Notes: generated by a model from the sequence alone, not told the origin. 64,000 nt of DNA from Monarcha castaneiventris obscurior (GCA_026261815.1 JAMPIT010000230.1:35672501-35736500); one strand, 5' to 3'. Counted from the first letter of the stretch, positions 22,301 to 36,660 are shown. Program-made: numbers and translations.

Positions 22301-23880
22301 TAAATGCACTGCAGTATGCTGGGAATGCTTACTGATTCCCCTTAGGTTCTCATGAGCTTTGGGTTCCTCTCTTACTGTCACTAAGCCTTATGGACAAGCC
22401 CTGTTGGCTGCAAATTCTCTAAACATTTTACTTTTCACCAATCTTTGAGGCATTCTGTGGTTTTATCAGAAATCACCTTTCAGCTTGGTAATGAATGTTA
22501 TTGAATAGTGTTGATTCTAGAACTGATTTGTGGAAGAGAGTATTGGAAACACCTATTTAAATCTTGAATATATATTCCTCAGTTATGGCCATTATGTGGA
22601 TGCAAAACCTTTGGTGGAAATTTTGGGATGTTGTTAAATTAGCAACTGAACCAGAAGTTCGCACAGATGTAGGACCCATACGTTCAGCCAGTTCATTCAA
22701 ATGTTCTGTTTCAGTGCACGTTCACATAATTTCCATCCTGAGCTTGTGTACTCATGATCTAGAAACTTTCTAGTGACTTTTGGGGGAATAGGTCCCTTTT
22801 TTTTCACAAGGGAGTAGGAATTCCTTATTTATTCTGGTTTTACATACTGCTGTCCTAAAAGTTCTCCACAAAATTAGTGGAAATTCTTTAAGTATGAAAC
22901 TGTATCCAATAGTGATTTGAGTACATACATTTTAGAATGGTTTTTACAGGTATTAACTACTTAAACCAATAATAAGTCAGAGTATTTCAACAGGATGTTA
23001 AAGTTTGAAACAAGTTTCTTCTACATACAGAGCATTTTCATCATCTGTGATGCAGTCCTTCAGCCATGTGAATCCTATATAATAAATCACAGAGGGAGAA
23101 GTAAACCAATGATGTGAAAATCCTAATGGCACATGGATGTGGCTGTTGCCAGTAGATGATATGAAAGATCCTAAAATTATCTTAATTGATAAGTATAGCA
23201 AGTATTATTCATGTGTTCCAGACTGCAGACAATCGTGTGGTGTATGTTGCAACTTCTCTGTTGGAAGAAGCAGTTTATAATGAAACATTAATGCTTGTGA
23301 CATTTTGCCATGCTGGTGGGAAGAGGATGTCATTTGAAAGCAGCCTGCATGATCACAAATACCAGGGTTGCTTTTTTTTGTTTAAATATTGACTTTGACA
23401 TTCTTGCAATAAATTAAGATTCAGTGCCAGGATTATGAGCTTCTTCCTTCTTATGGTTGCTGCTATATGATACCCATTTATCAAACTTAAGTGGCCAAAT
23501 CAATAGAGTGTTTCCGTAGCAGGTAGTAATTGCTTTAGACTTATTACCTATACTAACAGACTTTGAGTTCTTACCATCATTCTTCACTGAGTATCCCAAG
23601 TTGCTTTTTACGGAAAGGGCTGCGGTACCGCTGTTTTTCCCTTAATACATGTTAAGTGCGTATGATTGCTCTGAAAGAACCAATAAATGGGTGGGTTATT
23701 TAAACTGGCTCTCCACAATATACAGACCTACGTGGTAGCCACATTCTCCAGCTGTTTATGCTCAGTCAATGCTGGGAGGTCCCTTGCAGTCCATTTTACA
23801 TTTTTGTTCATTAGAAGAAACATTGTCCAAGATAATACTTTCATTGTGCTTACCTTTTACAAGCACTCTGCATTTTCAGA
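22301..23880. other. Unique non-coding sequence
   Basis: No repeat, RNA or exon recognised; short featureless frames only. Confidence 0.5.
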
Positions 23881-23884
23881 TTAA

Positions 23885-24180
23885 CTGAAAGGTTTATTGG
23901 TGCTGGTATTAGAAAAATTTAGCTTTTATGGCCAGCGAAATGTGTTTTTCTCTCCTGAGATAATGACTTGTACACCTGGCACTTTTATGGCATCTAATGG
24001 ATTTTGTTTTTAAACAGCTTTAATTAAGCTTGTGGTATCACATGCCACAAGCAAGCAATGGGGTTTTTTCCTTATCTCACAAATCAAGGTATTAAAAGGG
24101 ATTAATTAATAGATAACTATGGCCTTGAGATCTTATTAGAAGACTAAATATTTCATAGTTTAAGAACTGGATTATAGGAT
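23885..24180. promoter_or_regulatory. Candidate conserved non-coding element with a hairpin
   Basis: This block holds TTAATTAA (24020-24027), attaattaat (24101-24110), a ctcctgagataatgac stretch and a short perfect inverted repeat at 24028-24052. It has no coding frame across its core and no transposon similarity. The clustering of homeodomain-type cores and the non-repetitive AT-rich texture suggest a developmental enhancer. Single-genome data cannot show conservation. Confidence 0.33.
24028..24052. other. Short inverted repeat (hairpin)
   Basis: The arms gcttgtgg (24028-24035) and ccacaagc (24045-24052) are perfect complements. The stem can extend inward by a T-G wobble and two more pairs, giving 11 pairs around a 3-nt loop. 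It may be chance, a cruciform-prone site, or a palindromic binding site. Confidence 0.8.
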
Positions 24181-27100
24181 GCTATAAACTGCAGATAATA
24201 TATCACCTTTAAATACACTGAGCTCACCTGATGCTTTTACAGCCATTTGGCTAATATTTTTTTTACAACTATATACAGAAATTGCCCTTTCCATATTCAG
24301 ATGTATGCCTCATATACTTGGTTTAGATTGGCGCTACTGCAGAGAAGAGAAAGATCCATCCTGCCAGGATAGGCAGATCATCCAGAATCCAGAAAGCTGG
24401 ATGGCTGCTTTATTGATGTTTTCCTTATGCTTGTCATTACATTCTTGCTTGTCACTTTGCAGAGGGAGAAATCCCAGGGTGACCTTGTCCAAACTGCACT
24501 GTACAGCAACAGGAAAAAATTACTGGGGAGCGGTTTGTTTTGCTTTTTTTTAAGGAAGTCTTACTCTACTCAAGAGAAGTAGTATTATTCATTCTCAGTT
24601 TTCTATCCAGATTTATTTAAGATTATCTGTCCCAAGGGATAGAGGGAAATAGAAGTGAAGGAAAGAAAATCACATATGGATATGTAATATTCATATGGAC
24701 AGGTGGAACATAATGATTTGAGCCCAAACTGTTGGGAGAAAATGTGTGTAGTTCTTAACCCTGAGAGAATCAGTAAAGCCTTAGAAGTCCAATCAAGTAA
24801 TAAGCAAAAGATTTAAATAATATAGCAATGACAGTAAATACTATGCAGGAATGTTTTCATTTTCATAGCTCTTGAAACTTTAATGCCTATTTCATTTGAG
24901 CTTCGACTTTTTTATAAGGACCAGAAAGAGCAACCATTAACTTCAAAATGAACCATAAATCCTGGAAGATGAAGCAATTCATCTTACTTGTGTGCATAGC
25001 ATCTGCCATGGTGGATTTCCTAGTCAATCTGTAGATATTATCACACAGCAAAAGGCTGAGTGAAAATAATTCAGATTTGTAAACTTGGTGAGCCCTTCTC
25101 TATCACAGTATTATTTCAAACGTTTAAGGGCACTTATTCTGGCTATCTACTCCTGCATATTTAGAAAGCAAATGAACAACCGTACTGGGAGGACAGTGCT
25201 TTGCATTGAAAGACGAATGAAAAAGGTAGAAGAAGAGTATCAGATTAATCATGTTTCCCTTATTCCGTGTGCATCTACTTTTTTAAGCTTGTAAAACTGT
25301 AGGCTTTCTTGATCTCCTAAAAACAGATCTGCAAGTTAATTCTTGTGTAAAAAATAAATGTGGCATTTATCTGCCATTTTTTGTGTTGTCATTTTTCCTT
25401 ACATTGGATGTTCCTATGTCATTTATAAAAATTCAGTTATTATAACTTAGAAAAGTTATTTATAGAACTTAAACTTTAAAAGTTTACCCATGCAGCCTGA
25501 ACATTTGCCAGGTTTACACTACCACTCTGTCTGGGTGGCCAAAAGAAAAAGACAACTGAAGATAGCCTAATAAAATATTTGGAAAGGCAGGAAAGGGGTG
25601 AGGCAAGAGTATTGTTTGTAAATCTATGAAAACCAGTACTCTCAAATTCAGAATGGACAACTTTTACTTACTTAGGAAATAGTGTTGTCAGTTTATAAAT
25701 AATTCTTATATTTACTACACCCTTCCCATGGAGATTCTCATTTCATCTGAACTGTTTCTGTGGGATGTAGCAGAGAAGATAATAACACTTCAAAGCATTC
25801 TCCTCATCTTCATGTTGCTTAGTTCAAAGAATATTGGGGGATGGTTGCCACCTACTTGTTAAAATGTGAGGTGATAATAGTTGTGCTCCTGCTCTCTCAC
25901 GCCTGTGCTGATGCTGCAGTGCCAGTGAATAAAGTGTGGTAAAAAGATTGTAGTCTTGCTGCAAAACTCAATTGATGAACTCATTCCAAGAGTAAAACTC
26001 GTGAGAAAAACTATTGTTTTGACTTAGTCATTTTTCCAACCACAGTGGTGTCGTAACAGCTATCTTCTTTAGCTGGTTAACAGTTGTTTCATTAAGCAGG
26101 CTGAGAATATTTCAGTTTCATGGACTCATGAAAATACGTTTTGGTGTAGCTGTTTGTGCCTAATCAAATGCTGCCGCGTGGTCAAGGGAAACCACAAAAA
26201 GTCCAGTTCTTCAAATTTTGAGAAAAAGGTCCATGCCTATGATCCTGAATTTCAGTTATATATTGGGAAAAGGAAATCATATCAGAAGTGATAGTTTCAA
26301 TTCAAGTAGCAGTGTAATGTTTCATCTGTTTGCCAGGACCTATCGCCTCTTTACCAAAGGGAAGAAATTACCATAATGGAAGCCTTAGGGACACAGGAGT
26401 AACTATTGTTTATGAGAAGTACAATATGGTCAGGAAAAACTAGTTCCTTTGATATGTGTATCATTGTGTTTCCTCTATGGATGATGTGTGTAGTGGGTTA
26501 GATCTTTCAAAGATTGTCAGAGCAGTCCTGTAACTTCATCATGTGTTGCCTTCATCAGTTTAATGGACATGTGTAAAGCAGTGCTTAAAATGCCATTTGA
26601 TGTAGTTTCTATAATCCTTTCTTCCTTGAAATTCCATTTGCCTATAAGTGCACTGGATTCTTTGTATTCATTTACACTGAGATTTATTCACATTAGTATG
26701 ATTCACTACTTGCTTGTTTAAAAAAATACTGTGTTACCTTTTTTGACTGGCCCTACGATTTCATTAAATGCTCTGACTGCACTATCTAAAGGGACCTTGG
26801 TCTTTGATTTGGATCTCTTGCCATTGCTCTATGAAAAGTACTAGGCAGCTCTCGTGGATTTGGTGAGATCAGTGTATTTAGCTCTAGTTACTGGACAGAT
26901 GAGGTACTAAACCTGTTTGAGTACCCTGTGATAAGTTGGTGTTAGCAAGAGGATATACGTCACATAAATATTTGGTGTTAGAATTGTGAAGATGTCAGTC
27001 AACCCTACTTAGTCAGATGCTTGAGAAAAAAATCGTTCTCAGCAGCACAGATTTTGGAAGCTGAGGGGAACTAGGATTCCAAGGACTACGCAGATACCCA

Positions 27101-30100
27101 TCCCTGTAGCTTTGTATGCTTGCCTACAGTGAGAAGATAAAATACAGATAGCAATTATGACTTCCATAACAGCTGTGTTCATTTAGAAGTATTGAAAAAA
27201 AAAAACCCAATAAAAAAGAAATTATCGAGGAGACTAGGAGACACAGGCACGAACTCTAGGCATCTTAAATACAGTTATTTACTTCCATGTCTATGCATGC
27301 ACGAGTTTTTATTTCGTGGAGTTGTCTTGTTCCTTGTTGTGGCTACACAATTTCTTAAGCCATACAATGAACTCTGTTGTTCAAATACTGTAATTCCTCC
27401 TCTGAAGTAAGATTTTAAAAATATTTTTATGTCATGTTTTAAAAATCTGTAGTCCTGTTGTTCTTTAGCCTTGCTAATTTTTTACACAGTATTTTAGCAG
27501 CAAAGGTTTGTAGCGTTCAGTGATGTTGGGCTTGTGTCATTTTTTACATCTTTTTCATTTCCGCATGTGTCATTTTTGAAAACAGAATACTGTTACTGAA
27601 ATTACCTTGGCCATCAATGCCTGAAATATTTTAAAGAATCTGCACCAAAGAGCCCTATTGCTTCAGAAGCCTGAAAACTTTGCTCTGCCAGCTCTGCTTC
27701 AATTGCAGCTACTACTAAAAGCTTCAGGAAGCTACTGGCTTCATCAATAGGATACGAAGTATCTAAATCTCACAAAACAGAGTTTTAAGTTTCTGGCACA
27801 CTGGTATTTTGAAGCAATTTCATTTAATAAAGCTTCTTTTTGCAGGAAAATCTGTAATATAACTGTTCAATTTCAGAAGGATCACGATGTAAACAAGTTT
27901 CTAAGTATCAGGAGAGTAAAGATGATGTGTTTTCAGAAGCAAGCAGGAAATATATAGAGAATGGCTGAAATAAATAAATTTGAAAGAGAATAAATTGATA
28001 CTGAGCTCTGCATTTCTGATCCATTTAACTGAATGCATTTACCCAGAAATGCTAAATTCAGTTTAAAAGATACATGTACCTAGAGCTCTGTGTTTTGTTC
28101 TGTGAAACTTTGGTTTCTCACACCAGAAGTATTTCAGTTATTGCAGTTAGATATTGCAGAAAAAAATTTAAATTTCTTAGATGTATTTTTTACTATGTTT
28201 GATTGTATTCCCATTATTACAGAGAAAGATAAGGACCATTTCCCAAGATACTTAATAAAATGAAATCTTCAAAATTATTGCCCAATTAAGTGCAAACAAA
28301 ATAAAAGTTAATGTGGCTTCAGTTTGAACTGTCAGTAGTTTTGACTATTTCAATCTTTATGCTGATTGAGTATTTTCAAGAGTATAGCTGCCATTTGAGG
28401 AAACAGAATATGTTTTAGCCTAATGTCCCATGGGTTAAATATTCAGCCCTGATAGTTATCTTTGGAGTTCTTTGGCTGTGTCTGATGGAGATGCACTCAG
28501 GGTCCTACCCAAGGTACCCTACCCATGCCCATTTCAGTAACGAATGATGCACTAAGAAAGGCTTTTTAGGCCCCACTCCAGTGAAAAGCAAGCTTATCCT
28601 AATTTTTTAAAGCAAACATAAGGTTGTATAATACTATAACGACTGTGTTAATGTCTCCAAGTGCCAGATTTGGCCATCTTCAAATCAATACTTGGTACTA
28701 CCTTGCAAATGCTACTTTAATTGTTAAAAGACACTTAGCAGGATACCAGTGAGATGAAAAAGTTAGCACCTGTTCAGAGACAGATCTTCATTTTACAATA
28801 TCTGTGTTGTTCAGGCCTTGATATCATGAGCTAATAAACCATATACTTGCAGAAACAGGGCTTCATGTAACCTAATGTTTTGTTAGGGAAATTTACCTTC
28901 AATGGTATGTTTCATTTTTGAGATTACAACACATTTTTATCTCTTCTGATCACTAAAGAAATTAAGGTAGTTCTCCTCATGCTTGCTATATGGGTGGATG
29001 TAAAACTTATTTGCATAGCAATACACACATATGGAAGATACCATAATCAATTTAATTACAATTGTTACCTTTTTGCTTATATAAATTAAGAATGAGAAAA
29101 ATACAAACATTTCATAACAAATTCTAGTATAAAGTCATCAGAAGGACACAGTGTCCCTAGTTCAGACTAAACACAACCAGTTTGGTAACTTGGCATTACA
29201 AGAAATTAAGCACAATTGCAGTAGTACAGAAGTCAGATGATTTTTATTTTTATAAGCAAAAAGGAAATTTAAATACTTACCTCTAAAACAGTTGCATGGT
29301 TGTGCCACAAATGAAAATAACCACAAGAAGTTTAAATTCTTTTTTAGGTGATCTTAAAGGATTTAGGAGAAAAAATGCAGGATATCATAGAAGGTACAAA
29401 TAAATAATTTAACCTTTTAAGGAGAGATAATCATCAGGCAGCAGAATATTTCCTTTGGTCTGATGTCCATGGTACTACATGAAAACATTATCTTCATGTA
29501 AGAAGTGGGGTTTTTTATGGTATACTATTTGAAGGAAGAAACTAAAGCTGATTCATTTAAGAAAGTGACACTATGTAACTTAAATATTGAGAACTGTTTC
29601 ATTTCATGCAAAATTAATTTCATTCCTGAAAAGATTGCTTACTCAGGCCAGAAATTATAAAAGAGGTCTGGATCAAGTGGTTGATGGCAAAGAGTAGCCT
29701 TCAGTCAAACTTAAGCAATGGACCTCTTGCTGCAAAAGTTTGTTGAGTGCTTGAAATTTCCCAGATCTTAGCTGATGATGAGTCTAATTTTTTTTTTAAA
29801 TGTGCCTCTTTTTTTCCATGCAGTTTTCGGTTGTTTGTTTATTCCTAGATTATTTTAAAATATTTTGGGGACAAATAAAGGATATAAACTAGGAAAACAT
29901 GCTTAACAAATAGACTGAAACAGGATAAAAATGAGATGAAAATAAGACACTTTTCAGGCACAGTCTTTAATTACTTGGTTTCCAGTAATTATCATTCTAT
30001 ATTAATATAATAATGAGAAGCAGTAGAGTTATACATAAAAGCTTACATGAAAATCTTCCATAAAAGTTACATAAAACATACACAGTTTATTACACATCAG

Positions 30101-33100
30101 TGTTTTGGGCTCAGGAATGTTAATTTAATTTTACACAGTTTTCAGTTGCAAGTCTAGAACCTTATTGTTGAAATTTCAATTTCACAGACAAACTGATATC
30201 TTTTTTCTTTATCTCAGCCATTTTGTTTGCTGCTCACTGAATCCAGATGCATTTGAGCCTCATATGATCCAAGTTACACAAGTTCCTAGCCAGATTCTTT
30301 TAGAGGAATAACTGTCCTCCCTGGTTTTCCCTTCACCTTCCTTCCCTCTCCCATACCTGTATTATCCTGGCCCCATTCGGTGACTACCGACTCCTGCTCA
30401 GTAACCTCACATGAGCTAGAGCTCCACCTTCTGCCTTCACAGCTGGTCTCCACTGTGATACAAACTTCTCAGGAGCGTTCTCTGTGCTTGCCTGGTGGTT
30501 ATAACTCAGTTCAGGACACTAAATAATGTTGCATTTTTAGTGACAACATTATCATTGTTCTCGGAGGATTTGTGTGAATAACAAGTTTGGGTTGATTACA
30601 CTGAGTGTCATCTGTTCTCCTGGAAAAATTGAGATGATTGATAAAGATAATCATTTGTTTTCATTGGGATAAATACACAGAGAAATGCGTGATGGTGAAA
30701 ATCTGGGGTCTAGTATTTAGATTAACACGGGCTTAATCTGGTTTCTACTATCTGGACTAATTTTTGTAACCTTGCGTTGTCATGAACAGAAGTTCCTTAG
30801 CCCAAGGCAGTGTTTCATTTAAAACAACACAAGCAAAGTAAACTAACTAAAGCAGTTTTTTCTAAACTGTGAAAAAAAACTCAGAAACAAGTTGTTGTGG
30901 TCATCCATGGAGGAAAGACAATGTAACAACATTCTCATGTAACTAGCTGGAAGGATTTGGGGAGATTTCTAAAGATAATCAGTTTAATTCTAAATATTAT
31001 GATAAAATCCGTGTTGCCTCTGCAAATCCTAAGAAATGGGCCTTATTCAGGTGACCTACTTGAAACTGGTGGGAACAGATTTATCTCCAATGAGTCTTGT
31101 GCTGTTTCTGCAGTCACAGGGGGAATTAAGTAGTATTTACCTGACTTCAGTGCAGTTAGGATGTTGCATGAATTTGCTATCAAATTAGCAATTTGCATTA
31201 TAATTACATTGGATATAGTACAATTACTCTTGAATTCACAAAAAAGTCATATAGGTAAGTAGACTTACAGTATATGGCATGTTACAGCCATACAATATGT
31301 GTATAAAATAATGAAATCCATTAAATGCTGTACAGGTCATCAGAAACTGATAGATAAAGATTCCAAACTGTGATAGGTAGGAGGAAGGTCTTAGTTGGAT
31401 AGTTGGTTGATTTACAAGAAGTATAAAAACAAACTGTTGATAATTTTTAGAAAGAATATGCCTTTCTCTAACATATTTGTTATTATGTGGGATAAAGACC
31501 CTTATATCCAAAACTGATCTACTCTGAGACCTATTCTTCTCCCTCTTGATAGAACTATCTGAGGCTTTTAAAAATAGTACTTTAATTATGTGCAGGAGGG
31601 CTCAGTTTTGTTTTGGTTTATTTTTTTTCACGTAACACATGTAATCCATGGAGTTAATAGTATAAGTGGATTGGGAATCTGTCTGTGACTTGTCCAGGGT
31701 AAATCTCACTGAAATAATCCCATGTCTTACAACATGGAGACAGGGAAACAAACTGAATGCAGGGTGTTATATTTGCTAGATCTAAGAAAAAAAGATAATG
31801 AGGGCCTTTTCCATGTTTTTGTAACAAAACAGGTTTTTCATTATTTATTCCTTCAACTAGAATGGGTTTGTTGTTTCAGTTTAATGCCTAATTTGATATT
31901 ATTTTATTGTATCACTAGAGATCACAAGAATTCCTACTTCAGTTTCCAAAGGGTTGAATAAAACATTTTAGTAATATTTTTGATTTTTTTATAGCTGTAA
32001 CGAAATAACACTTTGCTCCAGTTTTAGCTTAATACTATTTGTAAATATAGAACTCAGTTCACTAACATACCTTGTCTAACTCTCATTTCATTTGTCTAGA
32101 CCCAGGAATATCATTACCAGATGTGTGCAAATAAAATAGTTTTCTACTTTTGAAGACAGTTAATAATAATTTATCAACAAATTAACTTGTAGACAGCATG
32201 AAAAGAGGTCTAATTTCATTTGTTGAAATAGGGAGGGTAAAAATAGTTTATGAATAGCCTGAAAATTGGCAGTGTTAAATAAAAATGAGGAACTTTTTAT
32301 AGGGAGAGTCTGATTAGCTTTGCTACTTTGTGTTGGTTTCTGTGTACCAGGGAAATTTTAATCCAGCTTTTAAGTATCTGTTTCAAATTAGTACACCTCT
32401 TACAAATTTTTGTTAGCATTATGTATGGTGTCAAAGTTTTATTTGATTTCAACTCCCAAAAAAAATGCCATAAAATGGTACTACTGGAAATACTTTATCA
32501 GGATACTTTAGGCCATCTTTTAGTATTGTGATTTTCAAGGAGAATGCTCCACTTTTAATCCAGAGCTAGGTAAAATAAGAATCTGGTTTATTATTCGCAG
32601 TCATAGAGGAAGGAGAATTAATAACATTGGAATTAAGAAACAAGATCTGTGTGTAGTAGAAGTTATCTGTATCCTTGAAGACATTTTAGCAAGACATTAT
32701 GATTCACCATTTCAATTGTATGTCTTAAGTAATTTGGAATTTTTTTTAAAGTCCACAGTTGATTTAATAACGAGCAGAAGCTTCACTGAGTTCATTGCTG
32801 AATGTTATTAAAACCTTTATTATTTTTTCTTTTGTGTATTTTACTGATGGTAACTAACAAAAATCTCAAGCTGTATAATGAATATTCACAGATCCCATCA
32901 AGAGAATCTTTTGAATATGGAGAAGGAGCTACTTTACGTCACTTTCTCTTTTTAGACTTTATTTTCCACTGTTTATAAATGGTCCTGCAACATAGAAGGG
33001 ATTCTGATTGTCTATATAGCTGAAGCTGCTTTTTTATTCTAACTAGAAGTAGGATTGAAGGATAGGATAATAAACCAAGTGGAAGTCAGTCCTGCAGCCT

Positions 33101-36100
33101 AGAGGAAACTCAGTAGGATGGAAGGAAGGGACCTAATTATCATCTATAAATACTTTCAGAGTAACTGTGTAGATGAAGGAAGGAATTATTCCCAGTCTGC
33201 GAAGATATCAAGATAAAGAATAATGGCCCAAAGCTATTTGAAACAGTTGTTAACAATGGTACAGTTGTCGACTGATGCAGATGGTAAATCCCCCACTCAA
33301 GTCAGACTGAGGAGTTCTCCGTCAGTGCAGTCATTGGAGCCAGTCATTCCCAGTTTGCTGATTCTGTCTTTTGCAGAGAGGTCTTAGCTCACTTATTTCA
33401 GAGTGAGTTTTTGCCTGGTTTAAGTAAAACCAGCTGCATGGATAGCTGATGTCACTCTCACACACCGCTTGTGGTCTGCTGCCTTCCTCCTGCGTTAGTC
33501 CTGATGGGCTCTAGTTTTCAGTCAGTCTTCCCATATTCACTTGTCCCTACCAAGCCTGGCCCAGTCGACTCCAGGCTGTACCTGGCACCAGCAGAGCCTC
33601 CATCAGCAAGGTGGGAATGATCCTTGCCTCACTCAGGAAAATGAGAAAATCAGGTCAGAGTGAAGCAGATTGAACTTCAACTCCAATCTACAGGCCATTC
33701 ACAGTTTTCCTGCAGAGTATTGCCATTTTTATGAGTGAAAGACCTACCAGGGAGAACTCCAGAAGGGACACTGTGCCCAGCCCGCGTGCCAGGACCAAGC
33801 TTAAACGCAGCAGCCACAGGCATGTGCTGGACTACCTGTGAGGCTCAGCAGAGTTTGGATAAGTGAGTGACTGCATGGTGATTAAGGCAAGTTAGAGCAC
33901 ATCACCAGCAGTGTTAAGCCAAAGCAGTGACTCACACCCACTTCTCTCTTGACTCTCAGCAGCTGTGGTCTTACTGACGTGTGCTGTGGTGTCCTGGATG
34001 GCTGGGGCAGGAAGAGCGGGGTACTGGTGAAAGGGAAAAGCTATTGCATAAGGATGTGTAGGGTGCATGGAGAGCTGATCTGGTGCTCGCCTGACTGGTC
34101 ATTGTGGTGATAAAATCAAGCAAAGTAGAAGAAACTCATTCTCAAAAGAAAAGGCACTGTCTGGCACTACCAGTTCTTGCTGAGAGAGAAATTTGCCACC
34201 TGTTGAACTACCAAGACCTTTTGAAGTGCCCCAGTCCTGAGGTCTTCCCTCGTCTTCTAGTATCAGCTGATTTTGCTCAGCCAGGTAGGAAAATGACAGC
34301 TTTAACAGTTTGGGGTGTGTGTTATTTTGTAGGGAAACATAAAGTAACGGCATTCAGGGAGGAGGAAGCCTGGACAAAAATGCGTGAAGTTTGCAGATGG
34401 ATTACCAGAGCACCAAAAAAATGAGTGGGATGATGTGCACTGAAGAGCTATAGTTATGTGTGTTGTTTTATAATATTTTTTTTGCTACATAAATACATTT
34501 TAATCAGTCAAATGGCATATGGTGAATAAAGGTAAGAGACACAGTTTCTCCTGCCATCTGCTGCTCCAGAGATCATTGCCAGAATATTACAGTTCCCTTT
34601 CTGCAGCTCTCCTACAGCTTCAAATCTCAGGCTTTCAATTTCTTAGAATTACCTTCTGATTTATAAGTCTGTAGGTTGTTTTTTGTTTAAAAAAAATAGG
34701 TTCGAAGATATATAGGATGATTGGGTGAAAAAACTACAAGTTCTTTTGTTTTATCTTCTTACGTTATTGAGTCCTTCAATGCACTCAGCTATTTCCTCTT
34801 ATATGAATTTCATCTCTTAAACATCCATAGTTTTGTATTCCAAAATGTAGAAATGCTAGGAGGAACAAAACCACTGTCATCTTCTCAGTTACTCTTTTTA
34901 AAAACAAAATGAGTAAACCAAAGTACTAAATTTGACCAAAATTTCCAAGATGTTGCTTTCATTTTAAAAGTCAGATACTCATTACAGAGTGTACTTTTTG
35001 GTAGAGTTAATTTAATATATTATTTTTAAATCTTTTTAGCCTCTATGCAGTGCACTTTAAGACTATTAGATGAAGAAAAGAAAAAGTAAGATTGTGGTTT
35101 TCAAAGGATATTCGTGTATTTGCATTCTGCTAGTCAGGACAGGTGATTTCAAACACTTTTAATTACTTGAATTTTAAAGAAAATATCTTAAACCTGTCAT
35201 CCCAGACGCACTCCTGCAATGTCCTGAACATCACTTGAGCCCTAGTTGTTGTGTTGCTCTTCATCAGCCTGTGTGCTGCTTACAGGGGAAACATTTAATT
35301 TTGGTAAGGCATTTGGAGAACTGCATAGTATTTTTGTTCCTTTGGTAAACCCCTATGTTATGGAAGGATGTATATTTCCATTAGGGCAAATAGATATTTT
35401 GGTGACAATCAGAGTTTTGAAGCTAATTGTTTCATTGGCTCTAATTGGCCTGTTCTTCTACTTGCTCTTATTCTAAGGGGATGAGACTTAAAATGGCAGC
35501 TCTTTTAGGACTGGCATAATTTTTTCCTAATTTTTGAAGTCAAAAGAATAGTGCTTGCATGGAAGAATTACCTGACTATCTATGATGTTAAAGTGAGGAA
35601 AAAGGTAACCCACAGTATTTTCCATATTTTTATCCCTCAGAGTGATGAATGATTTTCTGAGAAAGAAATAAGACCACCATAGTGAGAAGGAGTGTGAAAA
35701 AAGCATTTCTTGTAATATTTATTCCAAGGGGGACACATTCTGGCTTTATACCAAAGTAAGCTTCCCAAAAAGGAAGAAAATGTGTCAGTAGCTTCCCTAG
35801 AAAATGCATTGTCGAATGTTTTCCTGTTGCTGTGGAAAACTTGTTATGTGAGCTTGTGGCAGTAAGACCCCAGAAAGGGGATGTGGCAGCAGGGTTTACA
35901 CCTGTTCTGTGACAGCACCCTGATGGTGTGACAGTGCACCTGCAGTTCAGCCCAAACCCACAGCCACGTGTGAAGCAGAGCTTGCTGGGTGCCAGGTGAC
36001 TGTCGTCATCTAGCAATGTGTAAAATTGAAACACGGCTTTTTGCCATTTTAGTAATATTTATACTTTTTGCCACATAGCAGTACCTCAGGAGAAAATTTA

Positions 36101-36197
36101 GTTTTCTTTAATATTACTGCTAACAGAAAATGCCATGAAAACACATCATTTTTCCAGATTCAGGTAGGTAGAGCACAGAGTAAAATATGAGGGCTTT
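24181..36197. other. 12 kb of AT-rich DNA without recognisable repeats or genes
   Basis: No CR1, LTR or simple repeat of note was identified, and no frame exceeds 106 codons. Between about 27411 and 31235 no frame of 60 codons or more exists on either strand, reflecting high stop density. A GC-richer stretch at 33250-34100 and another at 35830-36000 have no recognised identity. Stretches around 31130-31215 (caaattagcaatttgcat) and 32740-32830 look conserved-like in texture. Confidence 0.5.
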
Positions 36198-36303
36198 GTT
36201 TCATCTCTTTCCTCTTTTCTCTCTCCCTCCCCCACCATCCTCTTCTCTCCCTCCCCTCTACTGCCCAATATTTTTTTTTTCTTTTTTCTCCCCTTAATTT
36301 CAG
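36198..36303 (+). repeat. Long polypyrimidine tract ending in CAG
   Basis: About 105 bp of almost pure C/T on the plus strand: ctctttcctcttttctctct, then ccctcccc blocks, then an 11-T run and ctccccttaatttcag. It is low-complexity pyrimidine DNA. Its end resembles a 3' splice acceptor, but no coding exon follows: the next bases are gggggg, then tttgaatagc with an early stop in one frame. It may also form H-DNA. Minus-strand frames here are Lys/Glu/Arg-rich shadows. Confidence 0.85.
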
Positions 36304-36479
36304 GGGGGTTTGAATAGCCCTGTAAGGAGAAGAAATATGCTTCAAGGCAAGAGGCACGTGGGTCTCCAGAGAACAATAGGGACATAAAATCTGTCTCAGA
36401 GGCATAATTAGGTTTGCAATAAATTAATATTTGCAAACCACTTTGAGAATCTGGGTGCAAATTATTATTATTTTCATGA

Positions 36480-36660
36480 TGTCACTGCTGAGACAGATGA
36501 ACAGGAAGTAGAAACAAAAGGATAATCAGTAGATTCGTGAAGAGCTTACACTGCCGCATTAGGATCATTAACAATTGCTTCTTCTTGTGTATCATTATTA
36601 TCCAATATTAGTTTTCCCACTCTGGTGAAGTGAAAAGTACAAGAGCTCAAAAATTACAAA
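36480..36660. promoter_or_regulatory. Possible conserved non-coding element
   Basis: A non-repetitive AT-rich block with aggatcattaacaattgc, tatcattattatccaat and an isolated CpG (actgccgcat). There is no coding or transposon resemblance. It lies between the pyrimidine tract and a short ATT array. Confidence 0.22.

Noticed and set aside
21874..22303. 115-codon minus-strand and 94-codon plus-strand frames
   Set aside because: Both overlap the ancient CR1 in frames other than the one carrying HWNQLPEE.
34690..34720. tRNA T-loop-like ggttcgaag
   Set aside because: There is no acceptor stem, D-arm or A box at the proper distance; it is a chance word.
36146..36460. Lys/Glu/Arg-rich minus-strand frames of 81 and 104 codons
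   Set aside because: They are the reverse complement of the polypyrimidine tract; low complexity explains them.
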